Shown: positions 17,755 through 26,558 of the stretch, piece by piece
How the letters are laid out: every line of letters starts with the position of its first letter
Numbering within the stretch: position 1 is the stretch's first letter
NCBI GenBank assembly: GCA_007125005.1
Contig: SLDY01000016.1
Location: 22,579-86,578 of the forward strand
From: Natronohydrobacter sp.
Lineage (GTDB): Bacteria > Pseudomonadota > Alphaproteobacteria > Rhodobacterales > Rhodobacteraceae
DNA: 64,000 nt
Reading direction: 5' to 3'
Translations under genes and position numbers: made by a program
Notes under the pieces: model-generated
The model's database searches: none
What the model saw: only the letters and a program-made list of their open reading frames with translations
What the model was told of the DNA's origin: nothing

Positions 17755-18729
17755 ATGACACCTGATCAGATCCACATACGCGGAACGCTCACAGCGCAGA
17801 AACCGCTCGATAGCCTGACATGGTTGCGCGTTGGTGGGCCTGCGGACTGGTTGTTCCAGCCAGCGGATGAGGCCGATCTGAGTGATTTCCTCAAGGCGCT
17901 TGATCCCGCTATCCCGGTCTTCCCGATGGGATTAGGGTCCAATCTGATCGTACGCGATGGTGGGATCCGGGCGGTCGTCATTCGCTTGGGGCGGGGTTTC
18001 AACGCGATAGAAATCAACGAAACAGTCACTGCAGGTGCTGCTGCCCTTGATGCGCATGTTGCGCGCAAGGCCGCCGATGCCGGACGTGATCTGACCTTCC
18101 TGCGCACGATCCCCGGCAGTATCGGCGGGGCTGTGCGGATGAATGCAGGCTGTTACGGCACCTATGTTGCCGATCATCTGATAGAGGTGACAGCGATTGA
18201 CCGGCAGGGCCAGCGCCATATCCTGCCTGCAGTTGCGCTCAACCTGCGCTACCGCCAATCGGATCTGCCCGAGGGCATGGTCATAACTTCGGCGCGGTTT
18301 CAGGCGCCTTTGGGCGATCCTGAAGCGCTTCATGCCCGCATGGAAGAGCAGCTTGCGCGGCGTGATGCGACCCAGCCCACGAAAGCGCGCAGTGCCGGTT
18401 CGACCTTTCGCAACCCCGCAGGATTCAGCTCGACGGGACGCGCAGATGACAGCCATGAGTTGAAAGCCTGGAAAGTCATCGAAGATGCGGGCTTGCGTGG
18501 TGCAAGGCTCGGTGGGGCGCAGATGTCGTCCAAGCATCCGAATTTCCTCACGAATACCGGTGGTGCAACTGCGCAGGAACTCGAGGCTCTGGGCGAGGAA
18601 GTGCGAAAAAGGGTTTTGCAAGCGCGCGGTATTTCGCTACAGTGGGAGATAATGCGGATCGGTGAAGCAACGCCGACCGTAGAATTGCCGGCGATTGAAC
18701 TCGATACTGGCGAAATAACACAAGAATAA
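17755..18729 (+). CDS. murB: UDP-N-acetylenolpyruvoylglucosamine reductase
   Basis: FAD enzyme that reduces the enolpyruvyl intermediate to UDP-MurNAc with NADPH, the second committed step of peptidoglycan synthesis. FAD-binding segments are [14 protein letters not shown] and [19 protein letters not shown]. The catalytic serine is S216 in [10 protein letters not shown] and the glutamate is E298 in [10 protein letters not shown]. The 324-residue length and the lack of a type II insertion before the C-terminal part fit alphaproteobacterial MurB. It begins the murB-ddl-ftsQ-ftsA-ftsZ run; murC and murG, often just upstream, are not here and a cupin gene lies in that position. Confidence 0.95.
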   Translation: MTPDQIHIRGTLTAQKPLDSLTWLRVGGPADWLFQPADEADLSDFLKALDPAIPVFPMGLGSNLIVRDGGIRAVVIRLGRGFNAIEINETVTAGAAALDAHVARKAADAGRDLTFLRTIPGSIGGAVRMNAGCYGTYVADHLIEVTAIDRQGQRHILPAVALNLRYRQSDLPEGMVITSARFQAPLGDPEALHARMEEQLARRDATQPTKARSAGSTFRNPAGFSSTGRADDSHELKAWKVIEDAGLRGARLGGAQMSSKHPNFLTNTGGATAQELEALGEEVRKRVLQARGISLQWEIMRIGEATPTVELPAIELDTGEITQE

Positions 18730-18776
18730 CGCCCAAAACGGGCAAAGCGGGCCGAAAAGGCTCAGAGGCAGTGGGA

Positions 18777-19697
18777 ATGGGCATGTCGAGCAGGGCAGCC
18801 CCCCGGATATGTGTGCTGAAAGGCGGTCTCTCGGCTGAGCGCGAGGTGTCGCTGTCGTCAGGGCATGAATGCGCGAAAGCGTTGCGGGTGGCGGGCTATG
18901 AGGTGATCGAACTGGATGCGCGCGGCGATGTCGTGCAGCGTCTGGTCGAGATCGCTCCTGATATTGTGTTCAACGCGCTGCATGGTCGCTTTGGCGAGGA
19001 TGGCTGCGTTCAGGGCATACTGGAATGGCTGCGCTTGCCTTACACGCATTCCGGTGTGCTTGCCTCTGCTCTGGCGATGGACAAGGAGCGCACCAAAGAT
19101 GCATTTCGCGCTGAAGGTCTGCCGGTCGCGCCCTCTGTGATTGCGTCCAAGGCTGATGTGATGGCGAAGCATGTCATGGCGCCACCTTATGTTGTGAAAC
19201 CCAACAACGAAGGCAGTTCGGTCGGTGTGTATCTGGTGATGGATGGGGCAAATGCGCCCCCACAGCTTGGGCCAGAGATGCCCGAGCTGGTCATGGTTGA
19301 GGCTTTCGCGCCGGGGCGTGAATTGACAACAACGGTCATCGGGGGCCGGGCGCTGACGGTCACGGATATCCTGACCGATGGCTGGTATGATTACGATGCA
19401 AAATACAAGCCAGGCGGCTCGCGTCATGTCGTACCCGCCGATATCCCGTCGGAGATACATGCAGCCTGCCTCGATTATGCGCTGCGCGCACATCGCTGTC
19501 TTGGGTGCCGCGGCGTCAGCCGGACAGATTTCCGTTGGGACGAGGCGCGAGGGCTTGATGGGCTGATCTTGCTTGAGACCAACACGCAACCCGGAATGAC
19601 ACCTACTTCGCTTGTGCCGGAGCAGGCCGCGCAATGCGGCATCAGTTTTTCCGAGTTGTGCCGCTGGATCGTAGAGGATGCCTCATGCGACAGATAG
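18777..19697 (+). CDS. ddl: D-alanine--D-alanine ligase
   Basis: ATP-grasp enzyme joining two D-alanines for the peptidoglycan stem peptide, about 306 residues. Motifs are the N-terminal KGGLSAEREVSLSSG, the ATP-grasp PPYVVKPNNEGSSVGVYLV, and the C-terminal LLETNTQPGMTPTSLVPEQA with metal ligands and substrate serine. Three start codons lie within 12 bases (GTG 18771, ATG 18777, ATG 18783). ATG 18777 gives the best distance from AGAGG. Its end overlaps the ftsQ start by 13 bases, consistent with coupled translation in the division cluster. Confidence 0.93.
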   Translation: MGMSSRAAPRICVLKGGLSAEREVSLSSGHECAKALRVAGYEVIELDARGDVVQRLVEIAPDIVFNALHGRFGEDGCVQGILEWLRLPYTHSGVLASALAMDKERTKDAFRAEGLPVAPSVIASKADVMAKHVMAPPYVVKPNNEGSSVGVYLVMDGANAPPQLGPEMPELVMVEAFAPGRELTTTVIGGRALTVTDILTDGWYDYDAKYKPGGSRHVVPADIPSEIHAACLDYALRAHRCLGCRGVSRTDFRWDEARGLDGLILLETNTQPGMTPTSLVPEQAAQCGISFSELCRWIVEDASCDR

Positions 19698-21004
19698 ACA
19701 GTCATGTGCTCGACAGGACAGGTTTGTCGCATCCCGAACATGAGGAGGCGCGTCCAACCGATGCTGGCGCGCCGCTTTCGGCTTTTTCGGATGCAGGCGC
19801 CTTCTGGGATCATCTCGGAGCCACGCGTGCAGAGGAATACGCCCTTGAAGCGATCCTGCCGAACATGACCCTGCCGGAAATCTCTGGGGCCGAACACAAG
19901 GGTAAATCTGACTGGCCCGATTTGACAGCACCTGCATTGAATGCTGATGGGCAATTGGGTAGCCTTGAAGACACCCTGCGCAGCATTGATCAGCAGGAGC
20001 CTTTTGAGACAGAGCTTCATACCAATTTTTCAGATACGATCCGGCGCGAGCCTGTGACGACAGGGCTTGAGCTGGTCGAGGAGCATTTGCCAAAAACCGC
20101 GCCCTATGTGGCGCATTTCGAGACACCGCATGGCTTGAGCACGCGCCCCCCCAGGCAAATCTCGAAGGGCCGTCTGGCGTATAAGCTGCAGCGTATCTGG
20201 CTGACCCCAACCTATCGCGTGATGTTTAAGTTCGGGCTGCCATTGATTCTGGTCGCGATTCTTGTCGCAGCGTTTCTGGCTGATGAAACACGCCGCGATG
20301 CCTTATACGCGCAGTATATCATGATCTACGATGCGATTGTTGATCGCCCGGAGTTTTTGGTCACTGAGCTGCAATTGCCCGAAATGTCCTCCGAGTTGGC
20401 AAAGACCGTGCATCAGAAGCTCGATATTGATTTGCCGAAATCTTCTTTCCGGCTCGATCTCGATGCCCTGCGGCTGGAAGTTGAATCCCTTGACTGGGTG
20501 CGCTCTGCTGATTTGCGCCTGCTCTCAGGCGGAGTTCTGGCGCTTTCGGTCACAGAGCGCATTCCGGCTGTCTTGTGGCGCTCTGATATCGGCTTGGAGT
20601 TGCTCGATACCGAAGGTGTACGCGTTGCTTATGTGCTGAACCGCGGTTTGCGGCCGGACCTTCCGCTGATCATGGGCAAGGGGGCAGATGCTCATGTGGC
20701 TGAAGCGCTGGTGCTGCTTGATGCCGCGCAGCCACTTGGAGATAGCTTGCGTGGGCTGGTGCGGATGGGTGAGAGGCGTTGGGATATCGTGCTGGACCGC
20801 GATCAGCGCATCAAGCTGCCCGAGCGCGGCGCGCTGGCTGCGCTTGAGCGTATCCTCGCGCTCGATCAGGCGCAGGATCTTCTCGCAAGGGATTTGCTGG
20901 TGGCGGATATGCGCATTCCCGCTCGTCCAGTTCTTCAGGTGAGTGCAGGTGCAATGGAAACCCTGCGCGATATTCGTTCCCAGTCAATGGAGGCCATGCA
21001 GTGA
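19685..21004 (+). CDS. ftsQ: Cell division protein FtsQ with long cytoplasmic tail
   Basis: Bitopic divisome protein of 439 residues. A single helix (FGLPLILVAILVAAFLA, residues 183-199) is followed by a periplasmic part with the POTRA region (SSFRLDLDALRLEVESLDWVRSADLRLL) and the FtsQ beta domain (VLALSVTERIPAVLWRSD). The cytoplasmic tail before the helix is about 182 residues, acidic and low in complexity, far longer than the tens of residues usual in FtsQ. The start ATG 19685 has GAGGA upstream and lies inside the end of ddl. The tail is the odd feature and may bind cytoplasmic division proteins; that is inference. Confidence 0.9.
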   Translation: MRQIDSHVLDRTGLSHPEHEEARPTDAGAPLSAFSDAGAFWDHLGATRAEEYALEAILPNMTLPEISGAEHKGKSDWPDLTAPALNADGQLGSLEDTLRSIDQQEPFETELHTNFSDTIRREPVTTGLELVEEHLPKTAPYVAHFETPHGLSTRPPRQISKGRLAYKLQRIWLTPTYRVMFKFGLPLILVAILVAAFLADETRRDALYAQYIMIYDAIVDRPEFLVTELQLPEMSSELAKTVHQKLDIDLPKSSFRLDLDALRLEVESLDWVRSADLRLLSGGVLALSVTERIPAVLWRSDIGLELLDTEGVRVAYVLNRGLRPDLPLIMGKGADAHVAEALVLLDAAQPLGDSLRGLVRMGERRWDIVLDRDQRIKLPERGALAALERILALDQAQDLLARDLLVADMRIPARPVLQVSAGAMETLRDIRSQSMEAMQ

Positions 21005-22338
21005 TCTTAGACCCTTACGCATCGCAGCGCGCAATGCGTCAACTCCGCCGGGCGGCCATGCAGCGCGGTGTGATCGCAGTTCTGGATATTGGCACATACA
21101 AGATAGCGGCGCTGGTGCTGAAGCTCGATCCTGATACCACGCCACGCGACCAGCTTGGCATCGGCAAGATGGCCGGACAGGCATCTTTCCGCGTTATCGG
21201 TGCGGGTACGACCCGCTCGCGCGGTGTGCAATTCGGTGAAGTATCTGCCATGGCGGAGACCGAAAGTGCTATCCGGACAGCCTTGCAGGCAGCGCAGAAA
21301 ATGGCTCAGACGCGCGTGGATCATGTCATGGTCTGTCTCTCGGGGGGGAATGTGCGCTCCTACGGCCTTGCAGGCGAGGTAGAGATCGCCCATGGCACTG
21401 TCGCAGAGAATGACATCTCGCGGGTTATGGCGGCCTGTGAAACACCGGATTACGGCTCGGGCCGCGATGTATTGCATGCCCAACCCATCAATTTTGCTCT
21501 CGATCAGCGGACTGGACTTGCGGACCCACGCGGACAAAGCGGACAGCGGCTGTCTTGCGACATGCATCTGTTGACAGTCGATGCGAACCTTGTTCAGAAC
21601 ATTTGCAACTGCCTTAAGCGCTGCGATGTTGAGCTTGCCGGGATTGTCTCAAGCGCATATGCAACCGGCATGTCAGCGCTTGTCGAAGACGAACAGGAAT
21701 TGGGCGCTGCCTGTATTGACCTTGGGGCAGGGACAACGAGTCTCTCCATCTTTATCAAGAAGCACATGATCTATGCCGATACTGTTCGCATGGGCGGTGG
21801 GCATGTGACGCTGGATATTTCCAAGGGGTTACAGATCGATTTCGGAACAGCCGAGCGGATAAAGACAGTTCATGGCGGCATTCAGGCGACATCTATGGAT
21901 GATCGTGAGATGATTGAACTGACCGGGCATAGTGGCGACTGGGACAAGGATCGTCGTCGTATCAGCCGAGCCGAGCTTATCGGCATCATGCGCCCCCGGA
22001 TCGAAGAGATCTTGGAAGAGATCCGGGCCTTGCTGGACGCGGCAGGGTTCAGCCATCTTCCGAGCCAGCAGGTCGTCCTGACAGGCGGCGGAGCGCAGGT
22101 TCCGGGTATTGACGGGCTCGCCGCACGCATCTTCGGCCAGCAAGTCCGTTTAGGGCGCCCGATGCGAGTGCGCGGCTTGCCACAGGCGGCGTCCGGGCCG
22201 TCATTTGCAAGCGCTGTCGGCCTGAGTTTGCTGGCCACGCATCCGCAGGATGAGTGGTGGGATTTCGAACTTCCGATGGACACATATCCGGCGCGCTCTC
22301 TGAAACGCGCTGTCAAATGGTTTCGCGATCATTGGTGA
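21001..22338 (+). CDS. ftsA: Cell division protein FtsA
   Basis: Actin-like ATPase that anchors FtsZ to the membrane, 445 residues. It shows the phosphate-1 segment VLDIGTYKIAALV, the phosphate-2 segment CIDLGAGTTSLSIF, and the adenosine segment VVLTGGGAQVPGI. The C-terminus SLKRAVKWFRDHW is a typical amphipathic membrane-targeting helix. The start is GTG 21001, overlapping the ftsQ stop (GTGA), with GGAGG about ten bases upstream. It is followed by a 187-base gap before ftsZ, so ftsZ likely has an extra promoter. Confidence 0.94.
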   Translation: MILDPYASQRAMRQLRRAAMQRGVIAVLDIGTYKIAALVLKLDPDTTPRDQLGIGKMAGQASFRVIGAGTTRSRGVQFGEVSAMAETESAIRTALQAAQKMAQTRVDHVMVCLSGGNVRSYGLAGEVEIAHGTVAENDISRVMAACETPDYGSGRDVLHAQPINFALDQRTGLADPRGQSGQRLSCDMHLLTVDANLVQNICNCLKRCDVELAGIVSSAYATGMSALVEDEQELGAACIDLGAGTTSLSIFIKKHMIYADTVRMGGGHVTLDISKGLQIDFGTAERIKTVHGGIQATSMDDREMIELTGHSGDWDKDRRRISRAELIGIMRPRIEEILEEIRALLDAAGFSHLPSQQVVLTGGGAQVPGIDGLAARIFGQQVRLGRPMRVRGLPQAASGPSFASAVGLSLLATHPQDEWWDFELPMDTYPARSLKRAVKWFRDHW

Positions 22339-22525
22339 TCCCAAAACCTTGCGCCCACTTCGAGACTCAGCGGAAAATCGAAAAAAAATTGCGACATGTG
22401 GTAAAGATATGCGAATTTTTTGATGACCTCGCGCAGATAGCCATGTAGGATCGTGGAAAAACATGATGGTACGGCGCATGATCCCAAAAAATGTGTCGGC
22501 TGGGCAATAAAGGCGGAGTGAGCAG
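22339..22525 (+). promoter_or_regulatory. ftsZ upstream region
   Basis: 187-base gap, more AT-rich than the surroundings. It holds one GANTC site (GACTC, 22364-22368), the methylation target of CcrM, and a possible stem GGATCGTG/CATGATCC (22448-22455 with 22477-22484). A promoter for ftsZ is expected here but I cannot fix its -35 and -10. Confidence 0.45.
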
Positions 22526-24205
22526 ATGGCATTGAATTTCACGGAAAATGCGCGTCACGATGATCTGTCGCCGAGGATTACTGTCTTCGGTGTCGGTGGT
22601 GCTGGCGGGAATGCGGTCAACAACATGATCGAAAAGGCGCTCGAAGGCGTCGAGTTCGTTGTTGCGAATACAGATGCGCAGGCATTGCAGCAAAGCCGTG
22701 CTCCGGGGCGCATCCAGATGGGTGTCAAGATTACCGAAGGTTTGGGTGCGGGTGCGCGACCATCGGTTGGATCGGCTGCCGCCGAAGAAACCATCGAAGA
22801 GGTCATAGACCATCTTGCAGGCTCGCATATGTGTTTCATTACTGCTGGTATGGGTGGTGGAACCGGAACCGGTGCCGCACCGATCATTGCACAGGCCGCG
22901 CGCGAGTTGGGTGTGCTGACGGTCGGTGTCGTGACCAAACCCTTCCAGTTCGAGGGCGCGAAGCGTATGCGGCAGGCCGAAGAGGGCGTTGCAGCGCTCC
23001 AGAAGGTCGTCGATACGCTCATCATCATCCCCAACCAGAACCTGTTCCGTCTGGCCAATGAAAAGACCACCTTCACCGAAGCCTTCGCGCTGGCCGATGA
23101 CGTGCTTTATCAGGGCGTCAAGGGTGTCACCGATCTGATGGTGCGCCCGGGCCTGATCAATCTCGATTTCGCCGATGTCCGCGCCGTGATGGACGAGATG
23201 GGCAAGGCGATGATGGGAACAGGCGAGGCCACAGGCGAAGACCGTGCCGTGCAGGCGGCGGAAAAAGCCATCGCCAACCCGCTTCTCGATGAGATCAGCC
23301 TGCATGGTGCGCGTGGGGTGTTGATCAATATCACAGGCGGTTATGACCTGACCCTGTTCGAGCTTGATGAAGCTGCCAACCGGATCCGTGAAAAAGTAGA
23401 TCCGGAGGCCAATATCATTGTTGGTTCGACGCTCGATCCTTCGATGGAAGGCACATTGCGCGTATCGGTTGTGGCGACTGGTATTGATGTCGAACCAAAA
23501 GTTGAGGCTGAAACGCCACAGCGGCGCTCGATGCTTAACGCCCCGCGCCCTGTTATGCCAGAGAAGCCGGCGGTTCAGGCGGATCCGCGTCCAGCACCCG
23601 CAGCAACTCCTGAGCCTCAGCCTCAAGTCGCTGCGCGCGAGTATCCCGAGCCAGAGGCCCAGCGGACGCTCTTTGAGCGCACACGTCCCGAGCCCGAGCC
23701 TGCAGTGGCTTCGCGCCAGAGTTCGCCTGACTTCCCCGATCAGGCACCGCGCCAATACGCTGCACCAAAACCGCAGCAAGCGCCGCAGCCTCAACAAATG
23801 CGTGAGCCAAGCGGGTTTGATATCGATTCTGTGATATCGGAGCAAATGCACAGCAAGGCACCTGTTCCCACACCTGCGGCCGAATACACTGGGCCGCGCC
23901 GGGCATCGCCGGGCACACCTTCGCCCGAGACGCTTGCCAAGCTGCAACGTGCCGTTCAGAAAGCACCCGAAAATAATTACGCTCCACGGCAGGAGCCGCG
24001 CGAGCCAGCGCCCGCTGACAGAGGGTCGCGATTTGGGATTGGCTCGCTCATCAGCCGTATGTCGGGGCATTCTGCCGAACAACCTTCATCGGCTGCGCAG
24101 CGGCGCGTCTCTCCGCCTGTCAGCAATTACGAAGAAGACCCCGCTCCAAGACCTTCGGATGAGCGGATCGAGATCCCGGCGTTCTTGCGCAGGCAGGCAA
24201 ATTAA
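22526..24205 (+). CDS. ftsZ: Cell division GTPase FtsZ
   Basis: Tubulin-like GTPase forming the Z-ring, 559 residues. The GTP-binding loop GGGTGTG is at residues 110-116 ([15 protein letters not shown]), with the [14 protein letters not shown] start and the T7-loop region [10 protein letters not shown]. The GTPase body ends near residue 320. A linker of about 220 residues rich in Pro, Gln, Glu and Arg follows, as in other alphaproteobacterial FtsZ proteins. The C-terminal binding peptide is [15 protein letters not shown], which contacts FtsA. GGAG precedes the ATG. A strong terminator ends the unit. Confidence 0.97.
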   Translation: MALNFTENARHDDLSPRITVFGVGGAGGNAVNNMIEKALEGVEFVVANTDAQALQQSRAPGRIQMGVKITEGLGAGARPSVGSAAAEETIEEVIDHLAGSHMCFITAGMGGGTGTGAAPIIAQAARELGVLTVGVVTKPFQFEGAKRMRQAEEGVAALQKVVDTLIIIPNQNLFRLANEKTTFTEAFALADDVLYQGVKGVTDLMVRPGLINLDFADVRAVMDEMGKAMMGTGEATGEDRAVQAAEKAIANPLLDEISLHGARGVLINITGGYDLTLFELDEAANRIREKVDPEANIIVGSTLDPSMEGTLRVSVVATGIDVEPKVEAETPQRRSMLNAPRPVMPEKPAVQADPRPAPAATPEPQPQVAAREYPEPEAQRTLFERTRPEPEPAVASRQSSPDFPDQAPRQYAAPKPQQAPQPQQMREPSGFDIDSVISEQMHSKAPVPTPAAEYTGPRRASPGTPSPETLAKLQRAVQKAPENNYAPRQEPREPAPADRGSRFGIGSLISRMSGHSAEQPSSAAQRRVSPPVSNYEEDPAPRPSDERIEIPAFLRRQAN

Positions 24206-24230
24206 CGCTGATCACATACTCAATGGTTAA

Positions 24231-24255
24231 AGCCGACCGAATGGTCGGCTTTTTC
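24231..24255. terminator. Terminator after ftsZ, shared with tetR
   Basis: Perfect 8-bp stem AGCCGACC/GGTCGGCT with loop GAAT and a TTTTT run on the plus strand. On the minus strand the stem is followed by TTTAA, so it may also end the convergent TetR gene, whose stop codon abuts it. Confidence 0.9.
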
Positions 24256-24872
24256 TATCTGTCGGGCTCCAGAAACCCCAATCCTCTGAGATATATCCCG
24301 ATCCCTGTTTCCAACAATTCCTCTGGTGAAAACGGACTGCGTTTGCCCGGTGCACCGCGGGCGTATAGCTCCACAATTCCATGACTCATTGCAGTAACAT
24401 GCGCAGCAAACATCTCCGTAGGGGGCCGTCTGTCAGCAGGTAGATGCTGAGACAGGTCATGCGCTGCGCGCACCAGAACCTGATTGGCGCGGGCGCAGGC
24501 AGCAGCCAGATCGCGGCTGGCATCGGGCGAAATACCGGATTCGAACATCGCAACATAGTGCCCCGGATGCTTCCGGGCGAATGCAAGATATGCATGACCC
24601 ACTGCCTCAAAGGCAGTGAGTGGCGAAGGCTGACCGTCACGATAGGCATATTCCAACAAATCTGCGAACAGGTCGAACCCCTCGCAGGCCATCGCGACGA
24701 TAAGCTCTTCGCGCCCTGTAAAATGGCGATAGGGTGCAGCCGCCGACACATTAGCCTGCTTGGCCGCCTCTGCCATCGTAAAGCCCCGTGGGCCGTTCTC
24801 CGCAATCAGTTTGAGTGCGGCCTCGATCAGGGCCTGACGCAGATTGCCGTGATGATAACCTCTTTTACTCAA
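24255..24872 (-). CDS. TetR/AcrR family regulator with WHG-type ligand domain
   Basis: 205-residue repressor. The N-terminal helix-turn-helix is clear (LIAENGPRGFTMAEAAKQANVSAAAPYRHFTGREELIVAM, roughly residues 22-62). The C-terminal domain fits the WHG group of TetR regulators (FEAVGHAYLAFARKHPGHYVAMFESG). Its ligand is unknown. It is convergent with ftsZ and divergent from the SRP RNA gene; a palindrome with arms AAGAGT and ACTCTT lies 54 bases upstream of its start and is a good candidate for its own operator. Confidence 0.85.
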   Translation of the reverse strand: MSKRGYHHGNLRQALIEAALKLIAENGPRGFTMAEAAKQANVSAAAPYRHFTGREELIVAMACEGFDLFADLLEYAYRDGQPSPLTAFEAVGHAYLAFARKHPGHYVAMFESGISPDASRDLAAACARANQVLVRAAHDLSQHLPADRRPPTEMFAAHVTAMSHGIVELYARGAPGKRSPFSPEELLETGIGIYLRGLGFLEPDR

Positions 24873-24925
24873 GCCCTGTCGCTTTCCCTGCCATAACCTT
24901 ATCTATCGAAAAACACGACGGATGA

Positions 24926-24941
24926 AAGAGTGTAAACTCTT
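24926..24941. promoter_or_regulatory. Candidate TetR operator upstream of SRP RNA
   Basis: Perfect inverted repeat AAGAGT-GTAA-ACTCTT in the gap between the divergent TetR gene and the SRP RNA gene. Size and spacing suit a TetR dimer. It lies about 40 bases before the RNA start, so the regulator could also influence that promoter. Confidence 0.45.
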
Positions 24942-24983
24942 GCGTGACTTGCAAAGGCAATGCGAATTGCTTAAGTGCACCTT

Positions 24984-25077
24984 GAGAGGCTGGCGCGGGC
25001 AGATGCCATGCCAACCCGGTCAGGTCCGGAAGGAAGCAGCCGCAGCATTTTCCATCTGGGTCGCTGTCCAGTCTCTC
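24984..25077 (+). ncRNA. ffs: Signal recognition particle 4.5S RNA
   Basis: The near-universal SRP core GGTCAGGTCCGGAAGGAAGC is present with the following AGCC, matching domain IV bound by Ffh. The ends pair: GAGAGGCTGG at 24984-24993 with CCAGTCTCTC at 25068-25077, with one G-U pair, giving a hairpin of about 94 nt, the normal size for small bacterial SRP RNA. It directs ribosomes making membrane proteins to the inner membrane. Exact ends are set by the stem and may differ by a few bases. Confidence 0.93.
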
Positions 25078-25091
25078 ACCTCAACTTCAAG

Positions 25092-25496
25092 TCAGTTGGA
25101 AAGGCTTTGCAGATACGCAAAGAGTTCGCGTGCACCGCTGCGAAGCTCAACATGCATGCCGCTTTGTGCCGACGGGTTTCCAGTCACAGAGCGCAAAAAC
25201 TGATCGGGTGCGGCAAGATATGCAACGAAATTGTCTTCGGTCCAGCGTGCGCCAGTTGCTGCTGCCGCGCGTAAATCGTCTGAATAGAACCTGAAACCGC
25301 TATCATTGGCCAGCGGTGCGTTTGCAATACCAAAAAGATTTGGTCCGCTACGCCCCCCGCGGGCAAGTTCGCTACCATCTGGTGCGCTGACGGTATGACA
25401 GGTCCGGCAATCACGCCAGCGTGCTTCACCGGCCATGGCCGGTGCGGTGACGACGAGTGCCAGCGATGCTGCCTGCAATAGGGAAAAGACTCTCAT
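25092..25496 (-). CDS. Periplasmic class I cytochrome c
   Basis: 134-residue exported electron carrier. A signal peptide (MRVFSLLQAASLALVVTAPAMA|GE) is followed by the haem c site CRTCH near residue 30 and a GPNLFGIANAPLA segment typical of c2-like cytochromes. The likely methionine ligand is in QSGMHVEL near the C-terminus. The start is ATG 25496; the longer track ORF adds 43 residues without a signal peptide. It lies between the SRP RNA and an ABC-2 permease gene, both without an obvious link, so its redox partner is unknown. Confidence 0.85.
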   Translation of the reverse strand: MRVFSLLQAASLALVVTAPAMAGEARWRDCRTCHTVSAPDGSELARGGRSGPNLFGIANAPLANDSGFRFYSDDLRAAAATGARWTEDNFVAYLAAPDQFLRSVTGNPSAQSGMHVELRSGARELFAYLQSLSN

Positions 25497-25582
25497 GCCC
25501 GGTTGCCTTTTTGGTCTGTGACTGAGTTTATCATGACTCTTGGGACTTACAATTCCCACAAACTCACGAAGTCGGCACAGCG

Positions 25583-26398
25583 TCAGGGCTTTAACCTGTA
25601 GCCGCTGCGAAACCACCGCCAGCAAAGAACTGTAACTCCTGCTGTTGTGGCCGAGACGACGGATAATCCCAGAACGGGAGATGCGTCTGATGCGCCGATC
25701 ACGCCATACCGCGCTCCGTCTATAAGATAGAATACCGGGTTGAACCGACTCAGTGCCTCAAGAAATGGTGGCAGGGTGGAGATTGAATAGAAGGTTCCAG
25801 ACAGAAAAGACAGTGGAACCACAATGAAATTCGTGATTGCCGCGATCTGATCGAACTTATTCGAGATGATCCCCGCTGCGATCCCGATTGCCCCGAGCAT
25901 TGCCGCGCCTAGCGTGAGGAAAGACAAAAGCCAAAACGGGTGTGCAACACCCTGACGGAGGAGAAGCCCGAGAGCCAGCAAGATGACAAGCCCTACCATC
26001 AATCCGCGTGCAATCCCGCCTGCGAGATAGCCCAACACCAATTCTCCGGGAGAGAGGGGGGGCATCAGTGTGTCAACAATATTGCCCTGCACTTTTGAAA
26101 TAACGATAGATGAGGATGTGTTTGCAAAGCTGTTCTGGATGACTGTCATCATCAGAATGCCAGGAGCAAGAAAGCTGGTGAATGGCACGCCGAGCACATC
26201 GCCGCGCGACGGCCCTATGGCAAGCGAGAAAACTGCGAGGAACAGGCCTGCTGTCACAAGTGGTGCTGCGAGTGTCTGGGTCCAGACGACAAGGAAGCGG
26301 CGTACTTCGCGGTCGGCGAGGGCATGAAGCCCAAGCCAGTTCACCCGACCAAATCGCCGAGTCCCCATCGCGAAATTCTGGCCTTGCTCGTCGCGCAT
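25583..26398 (-). CDS. ABC-2 type permease without a neighbouring ATPase
   Basis: Membrane subunit of an ABC-2 exporter with six hydrophobic segments after a short cytoplasmic start (REVRRFLVVWTQTLAAPLVTAGLFLAVFSLA). The GNIVDTLMPPLSPGELVLGYLAGGI stretch and NPVFYLIDGARYGVIG near the end are typical of YadH-like permeases. No ATPase gene is adjacent, so the partner must be elsewhere. Start is uncertain: ATG 26398 has AAGGG eight bases upstream and is preferred; ATG 26485 and ATG 26368 are alternatives. It is divergent from gcrA, with the two starts 160 bases apart. Confidence 0.8.
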   Translation of the reverse strand: MRDEQGQNFAMGTRRFGRVNWLGLHALADREVRRFLVVWTQTLAAPLVTAGLFLAVFSLAIGPSRGDVLGVPFTSFLAPGILMMTVIQNSFANTSSSIVISKVQGNIVDTLMPPLSPGELVLGYLAGGIARGLMVGLVILLALGLLLRQGVAHPFWLLSFLTLGAAMLGAIGIAAGIISNKFDQIAAITNFIVVPLSFLSGTFYSISTLPPFLEALSRFNPVFYLIDGARYGVIGASDASPVLGLSVVSATTAGVTVLCWRWFRSGYRLKP

Positions 26399-26558
26399 TT
26401 CTGCTGCCCTTTTGTTGTTTCGTCCGGCACCGGCTTTTTCCAGTGCCAGAGCAATTGTATTTAGTTCCTCGGCGATGTATTTCATTCACTCGCCCATTTC
26501 CATGGGCAATCCTTTTGACCGGGTCGTAGAGCCCGGTTCGCCAGCCGGAGAGATAGAC

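Noticed and set aside
22367-24082. 571-residue minus-strand ORF opposite ftsZ
   Set aside because: It is a shadow of ftsZ in another frame, rich in Arg, Cys and His, with no recognisable domain.
23460-24130. Pro/Gln-rich repeats in ftsZ as a repeat array
   Set aside because: They are the ordinary low-complexity linker of FtsZ, not regular tandem repeats.
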